From the NCBI RefSeq assembly GCF_014192575.1, contig NZ_JACHYC010000005.1, forward strand, positions 248,001 to 312,000: a DNA stretch of 64,000 nt. The letters run 5' to 3'. Of this stretch, positions 35,229 through 44,945 are shown piece by piece. The stretch is from Variovorax sp. Sphag1AA. GTDB lineage: Bacteria; Pseudomonadota; Gammaproteobacteria; Burkholderiales; Burkholderiaceae_C. The notes beneath the pieces are model-generated. The model did not search any database. It was given only the letters and a program-made list of their open reading frames with translations, and was not told the DNA's origin. The position numbers were made by a program, and so were the translations under genes. Position 1 is the stretch's first letter; every line of letters begins with the position of its first letter.

Positions 35229-36077
35229 ATGGATGTTGCGATCCGAACACTGCGAAGCGACGAGATTCAGCTCGCGATCGACGCGGCCGCACTCGAAGGC
35301 TGGAACCCCGGCCTGCACGACGCGCGCTGCTTCCACGCGGCTGACGCAAACGGCTTCCTGGTCGCCGAACACGACGGCCTGCCCGTGGGCTTCATCAGTG
35401 CGGTGTCGTATGCCGGGCAGTTCGGCTTCATCGGCCTCTACATCGTCGCGCCGACCTGGCGCGGACGGGGCATCGGGATGCAGCTCTGGAAGGCCGGCAT
35501 GGGAAGGCTCAAGGGTCAAGTCGTCGGCCTCGATGGCGTTCCGGCGCAGCAGGACAACTACCGGCGCAGCGGCTTCGAGCTTGCATGGAACAACGCGCGC
35601 TTTGCCGGGCTCGCGCGGGATACGAACGCGGGAGGAAGCGCGGCGCAGATCGTCCCTCTTGCCCGCGTCGATTTCGGTGTCCTCTGCGCCGAAGATCGCC
35701 GCGTGTTCCCCGCGCCGCGCGAAGGCTTTCTACAGAGCTGGATTTCGATGCCCGATTCCACTGCCCTCGCATGGGTGGATCGGGGCCGTCTCGCTGGTTG
35801 GGGTGTGATTCGCCGCTGCAGGCAGGGCCACAAGATCGGTCCCCTCGTGGCGGAGAGTCACGACATCGCGAACGCGCTCTTCGATGCGCTATGCGCGGGC
35901 GTGCCGCCGGACGACACGGTCTACCTCGACATCCCGCTGCCCAACGCCGATGCGATGGCACTGGTCGACGCGCGCGGGATGCAAAGCGTGTTCGAAACTG
36001 CCCGCATGTACGCGGGTCCGGCGCCGGCCTGCGAGTTGGAGCGGGTCTACGGTATCACGACCTTCGAGCTCGGCTAG
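35229..36077 (+). CDS. GNAT-family N-acetyltransferase with C-terminal second domain
   Basis: 282 residues from the ATG at 35229 (MDVAIRTLRSDEIQLAID). The acetyl-CoA motif is IVAPTWRGRGIGMQLWKAGM at about residues 70-90. The C-terminal half (about 150-282, ending ELERVYGITTFELG) matches the extra domain of YitH/Acetyltransf_18 proteins. The substrate is unknown. It is followed by a bidirectional terminator and converges on gltL. Confidence 0.85.
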   Translation: MDVAIRTLRSDEIQLAIDAAALEGWNPGLHDARCFHAADANGFLVAEHDGLPVGFISAVSYAGQFGFIGLYIVAPTWRGRGIGMQLWKAGMGRLKGQVVGLDGVPAQQDNYRRSGFELAWNNARFAGLARDTNAGGSAAQIVPLARVDFGVLCAEDRRVFPAPREGFLQSWISMPDSTALAWVDRGRLAGWGVIRRCRQGHKIGPLVAESHDIANALFDALCAGVPPDDTVYLDIPLPNADAMALVDARGMQSVFETARMYAGPAPACELERVYGITTFELG

Positions 36078-36084
36078 CGCCAAC

Positions 36085-36110
36085 AAAAAAGCCCCGCATT
36101 GCGGGGCTTT
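36085..36110. terminator. Bidirectional terminator between GNAT gene and gltL
   Basis: GCCCCGC (36091-36097) and GCGGGGC (36101-36107) form a 7-bp stem with a three-base loop, flanked by AAAAAA on the left and TTT on the right. It can stop transcription from both sides. Confidence 0.85.
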
Positions 36111-36130
36111 CGTTGTTCGATCGTTGCAGC

Positions 36131-36880
36131 TCAGTGCTGGAGGATCTTGTTGAGGAAGTCCTTGGTGCGAGGCTGACGATTCTCGGGATGTCCGAAGAAC
36201 TCGTCCTTCGAGCAGTCCTCGAGGATGCGGCCGCCGACGTCGATGAAGATCACGCGGCTCGCCACCTTGCGCGCAAAGCCCATTTCGTGCGTGACGACCA
36301 TCATCGTCATGCCTTCCTTGGCGAGCGACACCATCACGTCCAGCACTTCGCCCACCATCTCGGGGTCGAGTGCCGAAGTGGGCTCGTCGAACAGCATCAC
36401 GATCGGGTCCATCGACAGCGCACGCGCGATCGCCACGCGCTGCTGCTGGCCGCCGGAGAGCTGGCCCGGGAACTTGTCCTTGTGCGCCATCAGGCCCACG
36501 CGGTCGAGCATCTTGAGGCCGCGGGCCTTCGCCTCGTCGAGGCTGCGACCCAGCACCTTGACCTGCGCGATCGTCAGGTTCTCGGTGACCGACAGGTGCG
36601 GGAACAGCTCGAAATGCTGGAACACCATGCCCACTTTCGAGCGCAGCTTCGGCAAGTCGGTCTTAGGGTCGTTGACGCGAACGCCATTGACCGTGATGTC
36701 GCCCTTCTGGATCGGCTCCAGCGCGTTCACCGTCTTGATGAGCGTGGACTTGCCCGAGCCGGATGGCCCGCACACCACGACCACATCGCCCTTTGCGATG
36801 CTCACCGAGCAATCGTTGAGCACCTGCACGGGCCCGTACCACTTGGAAACGTTCTTGATTTCGATCATGTTGTCAGCCAT
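36131..36880 (-). CDS. gltL: Glutamate/aspartate ABC transporter ATP-binding protein
   Basis: 249 residues. Walker [12 protein letters not shown]-loop [12 protein letters not shown], signature [15 protein letters not shown], Walker [14 protein letters not shown] and the H-loop VVTHEMGFA are all present. It powers import of acidic amino acids and is the last gene of the gltIJKL operon. The start [16 protein letters not shown] is 18 bp after the gltK stop. Confidence 0.94.
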   Translation of the reverse strand: MADNMIEIKNVSKWYGPVQVLNDCSVSIAKGDVVVVCGPSGSGKSTLIKTVNALEPIQKGDITVNGVRVNDPKTDLPKLRSKVGMVFQHFELFPHLSVTENLTIAQVKVLGRSLDEAKARGLKMLDRVGLMAHKDKFPGQLSGGQQQRVAIARALSMDPIVMLFDEPTSALDPEMVGEVLDVMVSLAKEGMTMMVVTHEMGFARKVASRVIFIDVGGRILEDCSKDEFFGHPENRQPRTKDFLNKILQH

Positions 36881-36898
36881 GACTTTCCCTTTCGGTGT

Positions 36899-37567
36899 TC
36901 AGCGAATGATGGCGATCTTCTTGTGGATGCGCTTGACGACGTACGACAGCGCAAAGCAGATCACGAAGTAAACGACGGCCGCAAGGAGGTAAGCCTCCTC
37001 GGGACGGCCGAAATTCTTGCCGGCGGTCTCGAAACCCTTGAGCAGGTCGTAGGCGCCGATGGCGTAGACCAGCGAGGTGTCCTGGAACAAGATGATGGTC
37101 TGCGTCAGCAGCACCGGCAGCATGTTGCGGAAGGCCTGCGGCAGGATCACCAGGGTCATGTTCTGGGTGTAGGTCATGCCCATCGCCTGGCCGGCGAACA
37201 CCTGGCCGCGAGGGATCGACTGGATGCCGGCACGCATGATCTCCGAGAAGTAGGCCGACTCGAAGCAGATGAAGGTGATGATGGCCGAGGTCTCGGCGCC
37301 GATGGGCCGGCCGATAACGAAGGGCACCAGCAGGAAGAAGCCCAGGATCACCATGACCAGCGGCACAGAGCGCATGCCGTTGACGTAGGCTGCCGCGGGC
37401 GTGTCGAGCCACTTTCGGCCAGACAACCGCATCAGCGCGAGCAGCGTGCCGAAGAACACGCCGCCGAGCGTCGCCACCACGGTGAGGAAGATGCTGAAGT
37501 AGAAGCCCTTCAGCACATACGTGCGGATCAGCTCCCAGCTGTAGAAGGAGAAGTCGAGGTTCAGCAT
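36899..37567 (-). CDS. gltK: Glutamate/aspartate ABC transporter permease GltK
   Basis: 222 residues from the ATG at 37567 (MLNLDFSFYSWELIRTYVLK), one base after the gltJ stop. Five membrane segments are predicted. The EAA loop that contacts the ATPase reads GIQSIPRGQVFAGQAMGMTY. It forms the membrane channel with GltJ. Confidence 0.93.
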   Translation of the reverse strand: MLNLDFSFYSWELIRTYVLKGFYFSIFLTVVATLGGVFFGTLLALMRLSGRKWLDTPAAAYVNGMRSVPLVMVILGFFLLVPFVIGRPIGAETSAIITFICFESAYFSEIMRAGIQSIPRGQVFAGQAMGMTYTQNMTLVILPQAFRNMLPVLLTQTIILFQDTSLVYAIGAYDLLKGFETAGKNFGRPEEAYLLAAVVYFVICFALSYVVKRIHKKIAIIR

Positions 37568-37568
37568 T

Positions 37569-38336
37569 TCAGTGGCCTCCCCCTGCGCCGCCCGCAGCAA
37601 CGAAGCCCGGCACCCGGAGCTTGCGCTCGATGTAGGTCATGAGCCGGTTCACTGCCATCGCGCTGATGACGTAGAGCACCACGACGCCGAGGTAGATCTC
37701 GATCTGCGCCGAGGTTTCCTCGCCGGCCTGCAGATAGAACTGGGCCAGTTCGGGAATCGACACGGCAAACGCCACCGAGGAATTCTTGAAGATGTTCATT
37801 GCCTCGCTGGTCAGCGGCGGCAGGATGATGCGATAGGCCATCGGAAGCAGCACGTAGCGGTAGTACTGCGGCGTTGTGAAGCCCATGGCCATGCCGGCAT
37901 ATCGCTGCCCGCGCGGCAAGGCCTGGATACCGGCACGGAGTTGCTCGGCCACACGAGCCGAAGTGAAGAAACCCAGCGCGCAGACCACCAGCACGAAGGG
38001 CGGGAAGTCCCGCATCGGCGGGATCATCTTCGGGAGCACGAAATACCAGAGGAAGACCTGGACCAGCAGGGGAATGTTGCGGAACAACTCCACCCATGCA
38101 TTCCCGAAGCGGACCAGCCCGGGACTGTTGGGCAGCGTGCGCAACGTGCCGATGATGGACCCCACGATCAGCGCGACGAACCACGCGGCGAGCGACACCG
38201 ACACCGTCCAGCCCCAGGCGTGCAGCATCCACTGCAAGTAGGTCTGGTCATGTCCGGAGGCGAAGCACCCCTTGACCACCTCGTTGTCTAGGGTGTCCTG
38301 GCAGAACACATCCCATCGCCAATTCGCCATTCGCAA
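37569..38336 (-). CDS. gltJ: Glutamate/aspartate ABC transporter permease GltJ
   Basis: 255 residues. It starts MRMANWRWDVFCQDTLDNEV, and the N-terminal segment before the first helix is typical of GltJ. The EAA loop is GIQALPRGQRYAGMAMGFTT. Partner of GltK. A hairpin at 38370-38386 separates it from gltI. Confidence 0.93.
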   Translation of the reverse strand: MRMANWRWDVFCQDTLDNEVVKGCFASGHDQTYLQWMLHAWGWTVSVSLAAWFVALIVGSIIGTLRTLPNSPGLVRFGNAWVELFRNIPLLVQVFLWYFVLPKMIPPMRDFPPFVLVVCALGFFTSARVAEQLRAGIQALPRGQRYAGMAMGFTTPQYYRYVLLPMAYRIILPPLTSEAMNIFKNSSVAFAVSIPELAQFYLQAGEETSAQIEIYLGVVVLYVISAMAVNRLMTYIERKLRVPGFVAAGGAGGGH

Positions 38337-38369
38337 CTCCTCTGTCTTGATTGCTCTTCTATAAACAAA

Positions 38370-38386
38370 CGCCCGCCACGCGGGCG
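38370..38386 (-). terminator. Partial terminator between gltI and gltJ
   Basis: CGCCCGC (38370-38376) and GCGGGCG (38380-38386) pair with a three-base loop. On the minus strand the hairpin is followed by TTTGTTTA. It probably reduces readthrough, so that the binding protein is made in excess over the permeases. Confidence 0.65.
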
Positions 38387-38411
38387 GGCGCCTGCTCCCT
38401 CGGCTTGCAGA

Positions 38412-39305
38412 TTACTTCGCGAAGTCCTCGGCCGGCTTGTTGTTCAGATTGGCCCAGGCAGCCTTGGTGGCATCCGACAGCGGCAGGTTGAGCGACACAT
38501 TGTTCGGCGGCACCGGCTGCATCATCCAGCGGTCGTAGACCTTGGCCAGCGAACCGTCCTTGACCTGGCGGGCGATGCTCTCATTCACGGCCTTGGAGAA
38601 CTGCGGATCTTCCTTGCGCATCATGCAGGCGATCGGCTCCACCGACAGTTCGGGGCCGACAATGGCGAAGTCCTTCGGGCTCTTGGACTTGGCGATGTTG
38701 GCGGCAAGGATGGATGCGTCCATCACGAAGGCGTCAGCACGACCGGATTCGAGCAGCAGGAAGCTGTCGGAGTGGTCCTTGCCCATGACTTCCTTGAAGT
38801 CGATGCCCTGGGCACGTTCGTTCTTGCGCAGGATCTGCACGGAGGTCGTACCCGTGGTGGTGGCTACGGTCTTGCCGGCCAGATCCTTCAGTTCCTTGAT
38901 GCCCGAGTTGGCCCGGACCGCCACGCGCACCACTTCCATGTAGGTGTTGTAGGCGAACTCGACGTCCTTGGCTCTAGCCCGGTTGTTGGTGGTCGAGCCG
39001 CACTCGAGGTCGACGGTGCCGTTCTGCACCAGCGGAACCCGGTTCTGCGACGTCACCAACACGTAGTTGATGTTGAGCTTCTTGCCGACCTGCTTGCTGA
39101 GGTCATCGATGATGTGCTCGGCCATCTCCGTGTGGAAGCCGACGTACTTGCCGTTGCCGAGCGTGAAGGACAGCGCGGACGAATCGCGCACACCGAGGTT
39201 GATCGTTCCGCTTGCCTTGATCTTGGCGAGGGTGTCATTGGCTTGCGCAAACGCGCCGCCTGCGGCCAGCGCAAAGACGGCCAATGCCAATACCTGCTTC
39301 TTCAT
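38412..39305 (-). CDS. gltI: Glutamate/aspartate-binding periplasmic protein
   Basis: 297 residues with a signal peptide (MKKQVLALAVFALAAGGAFA). SBP family 3 phrases are GTINLGVRDSSALSFTLGNG, VDLECGSTTNNRARAKDVEF and AFVMDASILAANIAKSK. It captures acidic amino acids for GltJKL. AGGAGT lies just before the ATG. A TAGAAT -10-like element is seen 45 bases upstream of the start. Confidence 0.94.
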   Translation of the reverse strand: MKKQVLALAVFALAAGGAFAQANDTLAKIKASGTINLGVRDSSALSFTLGNGKYVGFHTEMAEHIIDDLSKQVGKKLNINYVLVTSQNRVPLVQNGTVDLECGSTTNNRARAKDVEFAYNTYMEVVRVAVRANSGIKELKDLAGKTVATTTGTTSVQILRKNERAQGIDFKEVMGKDHSDSFLLLESGRADAFVMDASILAANIAKSKSPKDFAIVGPELSVEPIACMMRKEDPQFSKAVNESIARQVKDGSLAKVYDRWMMQPVPPNNVSLNLPLSDATKAAWANLNNKPAEDFAK

Positions 39306-39646
39306 AAGGACTCCTGAGTGACTGAAAGGTAGGTCGGGATTCTAGACATTCACATTCTGTGGCAAACCGGGACGAACCCGGTGCATTCACGCACCGAAGT
39401 GGGTGCATTCCGCGTGCAGAAGCATCTCACTCAGGCGATGCCAAATGCCTCGCAGCTGCTCATGAAGCAGCCTTTGTGCCCGGTGCTCGATCTGCTTGCG
39501 AGATCGCCTCCCTGCACGCGGGCCAGTGCGACAGCGAACTGCGCGAACTTTAAGGAAGACGCGTCGCCAACGCCAATGCCGTATGCAATGCACGGCATGC
39601 GGTGGCTACATAGATTTGTGCAGCGCACAAATCGTGGGAGCGCAAC
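39306..39646. other. 341-bp intergenic region with a hairpin
   Basis: No credible gene is seen between gltI and the LysR gene. It should hold the glt promoter (39350 side). At 39613-39633 there is a perfect 9-bp inverted repeat, GATTTGTGC / GCACAAATC, with a three-base spacer. The hairpin lies 14 bp past the lysR stop but lacks a T-run, so it may be a weak terminator or a protein-binding site. The middle part shows nothing I can name. Confidence 0.55.
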
Positions 39647-40621
39647 TCAGCGCGCGGGCTGCGTCTGGACCAGATAGGCCCACAGGGCCTCGACCGTGCC
39701 TTTGGTCTGCGCGGGTGCGGACTCGGCCTTACCCGTGCGGTTCGCTCCCTTGGCCGAGGTCGCCGGGCGCTCGCGATACGCACGGATCTCCATGGTCGCT
39801 TCGAGCCTGTCGATCTCCGGCGGCAGCGCACTCACCAAGGTGCGGGCGCGGGCTTCCTTGCGCACGGCGCTCTGGGGCAGGAAAGCGATGCCGTGCCCTT
39901 CCAGCGCCATGACTTTGAGGCCCTCGGCCATGTCGGTCTCGTAGACGCGGTCGAGATGAATGGCCGTGCCCGAATCCCTGAGCAACTGGTCGACCACGCG
40001 CCCCAGGTATGCACCCGGCGCGTAGCCCAGGTAAGGCAGCGGCTGTCCAGCGCGCCCCGGGAGGCGGAAACGCGGCGCGCCATCGGCGTCCGGCTTGACC
40101 CACGGCGCCACCACCTCTTCACCGAGACTCACCATCTCGTAGCGGTTGGCATCGAGCGGCAGCGGCTGCGAGGGATGGTGATACGCGATGAGCAGATCGC
40201 AGCTACCTTCGACCAGTCGAAGCACGGCGTCGTGCACGTTCAGCGCAATGAGCCGGCTCTTCATCGGTCCGAACTGCTCGCGCAAGCTCGTCACCCAAGA
40301 CGGAAAGAAGGTAAAGGCCAGCGTGTGCGGAACGGCGAACTCGATCACGTCCTGCGCCGCTGCCGAATGGCCCCGCAGCATGGCGCGCGTGCTCTGCAGC
40401 GCCTGGAGCATTTCGATGGCTTGCCCGTAGAGCGTCTGGCCGGCCGGCGTGAGTCGCGTCGGGTAGGAACTGCGATCCACGAGGTCGGTGCCCGCCCAGC
40501 CTTCGAGCGCCTGGATGCGCCGCGAGAAGGCAGGCTGCGTTACGTGACGCAACTGAGCCGAGCGACTGAAACTGCGCGTCTCGGCAAGGCTGACGAAGTC
40601 TTCAAGCCACTTGGTTTCCAT
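39647..40621 (-). CDS. LysR-family transcriptional regulator
   Basis: 324 residues. The winged helix-turn-helix is FVSLAETRSFSRSAQLRHVT through QPAFSRRIQALEGW. The effector domain (about residues 90-300) is of the usual periplasmic-binding type. A charged C-terminal tail rich in Lys, Thr and Ala is longer than in most relatives. It is divergent from the amidase gene with about 38 bp between starts, so it most likely controls that gene and itself. Confidence 0.9.
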   Translation of the reverse strand: METKWLEDFVSLAETRSFSRSAQLRHVTQPAFSRRIQALEGWAGTDLVDRSSYPTRLTPAGQTLYGQAIEMLQALQSTRAMLRGHSAAAQDVIEFAVPHTLAFTFFPSWVTSLREQFGPMKSRLIALNVHDAVLRLVEGSCDLLIAYHHPSQPLPLDANRYEMVSLGEEVVAPWVKPDADGAPRFRLPGRAGQPLPYLGYAPGAYLGRVVDQLLRDSGTAIHLDRVYETDMAEGLKVMALEGHGIAFLPQSAVRKEARARTLVSALPPEIDRLEATMEIRAYRERPATSAKGANRTGKAESAPAQTKGTVEALWAYLVQTQPAR

Positions 40622-40659
40622 GAACGCCGATTATGCGAGCGCTGCGACATACTCCCGCC

Positions 40660-42114
40660 ATGCGCTCCGCCGACCTGCTCGCCCTTGACGCCACCACCCT
40701 GTCCCGTCGCATCGCGGCACGCGAAGTGTCATGCCGCGAGCTGATGACCGCCACTCTGGCGCGGATCGAAGCGCTCAATCCGCGTTTCAACGCGATCGTT
40801 TCCTTGCGCGATCCAGCGCAATCGCTGGCCGAGGCCGATGAGCGCGATGCACAGCTCGCGCGCGGCGAGCGCCTCGGGTGGATGCACGGATTCCCGCTCG
40901 CGGTGAAGGACCTGAGCCACGCAGCCGGGCTGCCGACGTCGATGGGCTCCCCACTCGCTCCACGTACACCGGCGCGCGCGGACAGCCTGCACGTCGCTCG
41001 CGCACGAAACGCTGGCGCCATCGTGATCGGCAAGACGAACACCCCCGAATTCGGCCTCGGCTCGCACACCTACAACACGGTGTTCGGCACCACCCTGAAT
41101 GCCTTCGACCCGACGAAAAGCGCGGGCGGCAGCAGCGGCGGTGCCGCGGTCGCACTGGCGCTCGGCATGCTGCCGGTGGCCGATGGCAGCGACATGATGG
41201 GATCGCTGCGCAATCCGGCCGCGTTCAACAACGTGATCGGCTTTCGCCCCTCCCGGGGCCGCGTGCCAGGCTCGCCGGACGAGGAGCTGTTCTTCCAGCA
41301 ACTGGGCAGTGAAGGCCCGATGGCCCGCACCGTCGAGGACGCCGCCCGACTGCTTTCGGTGCAGGCGGGTTTTGATCGGCGCGTGCCGCTCTCGCTTCCG
41401 GGCGGCCTGCCCGCGCCGGATGCGCTGCAGCTCAAAGGCGACACGAAGGGCCTGCGCATCGGCTGGCTCGGCAGCATCTGGCCGGACCTGCCGCTGGCGC
41501 CCGGCGTGCGCGAGTTGTGCGAGCGCGCATTGAAGACCTTCAGCGACCTCGGCTGCGTCGTGGAACCGTGCGAACTCGATGTGCCGCGCGAGCAGAACTG
41601 GACCGCCTGGCTGCATCTGCGGCAGATGCTGGTCGGCGGCAAGCTGGGCGCGGTGTATGCCGATCCGGCCCTGCGCAAGCGACTCAAGCCCGAGGCGCAA
41701 TGGGAAGTCGAACAGAGCCTGAAGCTCGATGCGGCGGCCATCTATCGGGCAACGGTGTACCGATCGAATGTCTTCCGCGCCTTCGTGCGCGTGTTCGAGA
41801 CCTTCGATTTCGTGGCTGCGCCGACGGCACAGGTCTTCCCCTTCGATGCGCAGCTGCCATGGCCCGACAAGGTCGGCGACGTGGCGAGCGACACCTATCA
41901 CCGCTGGATGGAGATCGTGACCCCCTTCACGCTGGCCGGGCTGCCCACGCTCAACCTGCGTGCCGGATTCGGTGACGGCGGCCTGCCGATGGGTCTCCAG
42001 CTGGCAGGGCCGATCCACGGCGACCTCGAGGTATTGCGACTGGGTAGTGCCTACGACAAGTCCTGCGAGTGGCGCGACGTCCACCCGCCCGTGCTCGACG
42101 AACTGCCCGCCTAG
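40660..42114 (+). CDS. Amidase (amidase signature family)
   Basis: 484 residues from the ATG at 40660 (MRSADLLALDATTLSRRIAA). The Ser-cisSer-Lys triad is visible: Lys in FPLAVKDLSHAAG and the two Ser in KSAGGSSGGAAVALALG. Family members hydrolyse amides, nitrile-derived amides or peptide amides; the substrate is unknown. It is divergent from a LysR gene and converges on the 2-hydroxyacid dehydrogenase, overlapping its stop by four bases. Confidence 0.9.
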   Translation: MRSADLLALDATTLSRRIAAREVSCRELMTATLARIEALNPRFNAIVSLRDPAQSLAEADERDAQLARGERLGWMHGFPLAVKDLSHAAGLPTSMGSPLAPRTPARADSLHVARARNAGAIVIGKTNTPEFGLGSHTYNTVFGTTLNAFDPTKSAGGSSGGAAVALALGMLPVADGSDMMGSLRNPAAFNNVIGFRPSRGRVPGSPDEELFFQQLGSEGPMARTVEDAARLLSVQAGFDRRVPLSLPGGLPAPDALQLKGDTKGLRIGWLGSIWPDLPLAPGVRELCERALKTFSDLGCVVEPCELDVPREQNWTAWLHLRQMLVGGKLGAVYADPALRKRLKPEAQWEVEQSLKLDAAAIYRATVYRSNVFRAFVRVFETFDFVAAPTAQVFPFDAQLPWPDKVGDVASDTYHRWMEIVTPFTLAGLPTLNLRAGFGDGGLPMGLQLAGPIHGDLEVLRLGSAYDKSCEWRDVHPPVLDELPA

Positions 42115-43049
42115 ATCGGCGACACGACGCCGCGGCCGGCGAAGTGGCCTTCGGCGTTCGCCATGAACCGGTTCACCGACGCCTGGGTCGCCTCGGGCGA
42201 CCACCCGGCCATGTGCGGCGTGAGCAAGACGTTGTCGAGACCGATCAGCGGCTCGGGCCGATGGGGCTCGCTCTCATACACATCGAGCCCTGCACCGGCA
42301 ATGCGACCTGAGCGCAGCGCCTCCGCCAGCGCGAGCGTGTCGACGACGCTGCCGCGCGAGATGTTCACCAGATAGCCTTGCGGCCCAATCGCATCGAGCA
42401 CTCTGGCGTTGACCAGATGCTTCGTGCCCGAGCCGCCGGGCGTCGCCACCACCAGCACGTCGGCCCACTGGGCCAGCACCTCCAGGCTGTCGAAATAGCG
42501 ATGCGCCGAGCCTTCGCGCGGCTTGCGGTTGTGATAGCCGACCTCCATGTCGAAACCCGCGGCGCGCTTGGCGATCTTCTGCCCGATGGTGCCGAGCCCG
42601 AGGATGCCGAGCTTCTTGCCCGAGACATTCGGGGGCTGCGGGATCTCCTCGCGCCAGACGCCTTCGCGGCACAGACGGTCGAGCGTGCGAATGCGTCGCA
42701 CGGTGCCGATCAGCAAGCCGAAGGCGTGGTCAGCGACGCAGTCGTCATTCGTGCCGGCGCCGTTTGCAGTCACGATGCCCCGCGAGCGCGCAGCCTCCAG
42801 CGCGATGAGTTCATAGCCGGCGCCCATGGCGCACACCAGTTCGAGCTTGGGCATTGCCGCCATCTCTTCCGCCGTGAGGCCGACCACACCAATGGTCAGC
42901 ACCGCCCGGTACTTCGCGCCATGCTCGGCGATGGCGGCTGCGCGCTCGGCGGGCGTCGGTGCGTAGGTCAGGTCATAGACCTCCGCGACCTGCGCCCGAT
43001 GCGCACTCGAAAGACTGCTCAATACCAAAAGTGGGATCTTCCCGGACAT
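42111..43049 (-). CDS. D-isomer-specific 2-hydroxyacid dehydrogenase
   Basis: 312 residues. The NAD(P) motif is LGILGLGTIGQKIAKRAAG; catalytic Arg is in VNISRGSVVDT, Glu in GLDVYESEPHRPE and His in LLTPHMAGWSPE. It looks most like glyoxylate/hydroxypyruvate reductases. It reduces a 2-oxo acid to the D-hydroxy acid, but the substrate cannot be fixed. It lies 23 bp downstream of the ABC exporter gene. Confidence 0.9.
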   Translation of the reverse strand: MSGKIPLLVLSSLSSAHRAQVAEVYDLTYAPTPAERAAAIAEHGAKYRAVLTIGVVGLTAEEMAAMPKLELVCAMGAGYELIALEAARSRGIVTANGAGTNDDCVADHAFGLLIGTVRRIRTLDRLCREGVWREEIPQPPNVSGKKLGILGLGTIGQKIAKRAAGFDMEVGYHNRKPREGSAHRYFDSLEVLAQWADVLVVATPGGSGTKHLVNARVLDAIGPQGYLVNISRGSVVDTLALAEALRSGRIAGAGLDVYESEPHRPEPLIGLDNVLLTPHMAGWSPEATQASVNRFMANAEGHFAGRGVVSPI

Positions 43050-43072
43050 TCGAACAACTCCTCAAAAAGAAA

Positions 43073-44914
43073 TCAAAGCACCGGCTCCGCCTCGAGCTTC
43101 TGCAATCTCCACATCTGCGCGTACTTGCCCTGGCTGGCAAGCAGCTCGGCATGCGTGCCGCGCTCGACGATCACGCCGCTCTCGAGCACGAGGATCTCGT
43201 GCGCATCGACAACCGTCGAGAGGCGGTGCGCGATCACCAGCGTGGTCTTGTTGCGCGCTGCGCTCTTGAGCTCGGCCTGGATCGCCCGCTCGTTCGCTGA
43301 ATCCAGCGCCGACGTCGCCTCGTCGAAGATCACGATCGGCGGGTTCTTCAGCAGCGTACGCGCGATCGCCACGCGCTGCTTCTCCCCGCCCGAGAGCTTC
43401 AGCCCGCGCTCGCCGACCATCGTGTCGTAGCCCTTGGGCGTATGCGCGATGAAGTCATGAATCCGCGCGGCGCGTGCGGCCTCTTCGACTTCTTCACGGC
43501 TCGAACCGGGGCGGCCGTAGGCGATGTTGAACTCGATCGTGTCGTTGAAGAGCACCGTGTCCTGCGGCACGATGCCGATCGCCTGCCGCACGCTCGACTG
43601 GGTGACCTTGCGGATGTCCTCGCCGCCGATGGTGATGCGGCCCTGCTGCACGTCGTAGAAGCGGTAGAGCAATCGGGCCATCGTGGATTTGCCCGAGCCG
43701 GACGGTCCGACGACCGCAACGGTCTTGCCCGCCGGAATCTCGAAGCTCACGTTCTTGAGGATCGGCCGCGCGGCTTCATAGGCGAAGCTCACGTTCTCGA
43801 AGCGCACCGTCGAATCCATTCCCGCCAACGGACGCGCACCAGGTGCGTCGCGCACCTCGCGCTCCTTTTCGAGCAGCAGGAACATCTTGTCGAGGTCCGT
43901 CAGGCTCTGCTTGATCTCGCGATAGATCACACCGAGGAAGTTCAGCGGAATGTAGAGCTGGATCATGAAGGCGTTGACCATCACGAGATCGCCCAGCGTC
44001 ATGCGCCCGTCGACCACGCCCTCTGTCGCACGGTAGAGCATCGCGACGAGGCTGATCGCGATGAGGACCTGCTGGCCGGTGTTGAGCATGCTCAGCGTGG
44101 TCTGGCTCTTGACCGCGGCCCTACGGTAGCGCTCCAGGCTTGCGTCGTACCGTGTGGCCTCGAAGTCCTCGTTGTTGAAGTACTTGACCGTTTCGTAGTT
44201 GAGCAGCGAATCGACCGCGCGGCTTTGCGCCATCGTGTCGAGCTCGTTCATCGTCTTTCGGAACTGGGTGCGCCACTCGGTCACCGTCACGGTGAAGGTG
44301 ATGTAGAGCACCAGCGCGGCCAGCGTGATCCAGACGAAGGCCGCATCGAACTTGACGCCGAGCACGGTGAGCACCAGCGTCAGCTCGATGATCGTCGGCA
44401 CGATGCTGTAGAGCGACATCGAGATCAGCGAATGAACGCCGCGGGTGCCGCGCTCAATGTCTCGGGTCATGCCGCCTGTCTGGCGCTCCAGATGAAACCG
44501 CAGGCTCAGCGCATGCAGGTGGCGGAACACCTCCAGCGATATCCTGCGCGCCGCACCTTCCGTTGCCTTGGCAAAGACCAGTTCACGCAGCTCATTGAAG
44601 ACCGAAGTCGAAAGCCGCAGCAGTCCGTAGGCCAGCAACAGCCCGACCGGCACCACGAGCAGCGACGCCGCGCTGCCGGGCTTGATCGACATCGCATCGA
44701 CCAGATTCTTGAGCAGCACCGGCACGCCGACGTTCGCGACCTTGGCGCCGACCATGAAGGACAGGGCCGCGAGGACGCGCCATTTGTAGTGCCAGAGATA
44801 GGGAAACAGCCGTCGGAGCGTCGCCCAGTCGGAGCGGTCGCTCCGCGCGGGCTCACCTGCAGATACGTTATGGGGGGATGAAATGGCTTCGCCGCTGCGG
44901 CGCATGGGGGACAA
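43073..44914 (-). CDS. Atm1-type ABC exporter (half transporter)
   Basis: 613 residues: six membrane segments (about 45-320) fused to an ATPase domain. Walker [11 protein letters not shown], signature LKLSGGEKQRVAIAR and Walker B VIFDEATSALDS are intact. The membrane part has LNYETVKYFNNEDFE, the mark of the Atm1/HMT1 group, which exports glutathione-linked sulfur or metal compounds. In proteobacteria such proteins give metal tolerance. The start lies near the thioesterase start on the other strand; MRRSGEAISS three residues in is an alternative. Confidence 0.9.
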   Translation of the reverse strand: MSPMRRSGEAISSPHNVSAGEPARSDRSDWATLRRLFPYLWHYKWRVLAALSFMVGAKVANVGVPVLLKNLVDAMSIKPGSAASLLVVPVGLLLAYGLLRLSTSVFNELRELVFAKATEGAARRISLEVFRHLHALSLRFHLERQTGGMTRDIERGTRGVHSLISMSLYSIVPTIIELTLVLTVLGVKFDAAFVWITLAALVLYITFTVTVTEWRTQFRKTMNELDTMAQSRAVDSLLNYETVKYFNNEDFEATRYDASLERYRRAAVKSQTTLSMLNTGQQVLIAISLVAMLYRATEGVVDGRMTLGDLVMVNAFMIQLYIPLNFLGVIYREIKQSLTDLDKMFLLLEKEREVRDAPGARPLAGMDSTVRFENVSFAYEAARPILKNVSFEIPAGKTVAVVGPSGSGKSTMARLLYRFYDVQQGRITIGGEDIRKVTQSSVRQAIGIVPQDTVLFNDTIEFNIAYGRPGSSREEVEEAARAARIHDFIAHTPKGYDTMVGERGLKLSGGEKQRVAIARTLLKNPPIVIFDEATSALDSANERAIQAELKSAARNKTTLVIAHRLSTVVDAHEILVLESGVIVERGTHAELLASQGKYAQMWRLQKLEAEPVL

Positions 44915-44945
44915 TCGTGGGGTTTTGTTTCACCAGATTGTGCCC

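Noticed and set aside
39359-39677. Short plus-strand frames in the gltI-lysR gap
   Set aside because: They lack ribosome-binding sites, have unlikely composition and overlap the LysR gene end.
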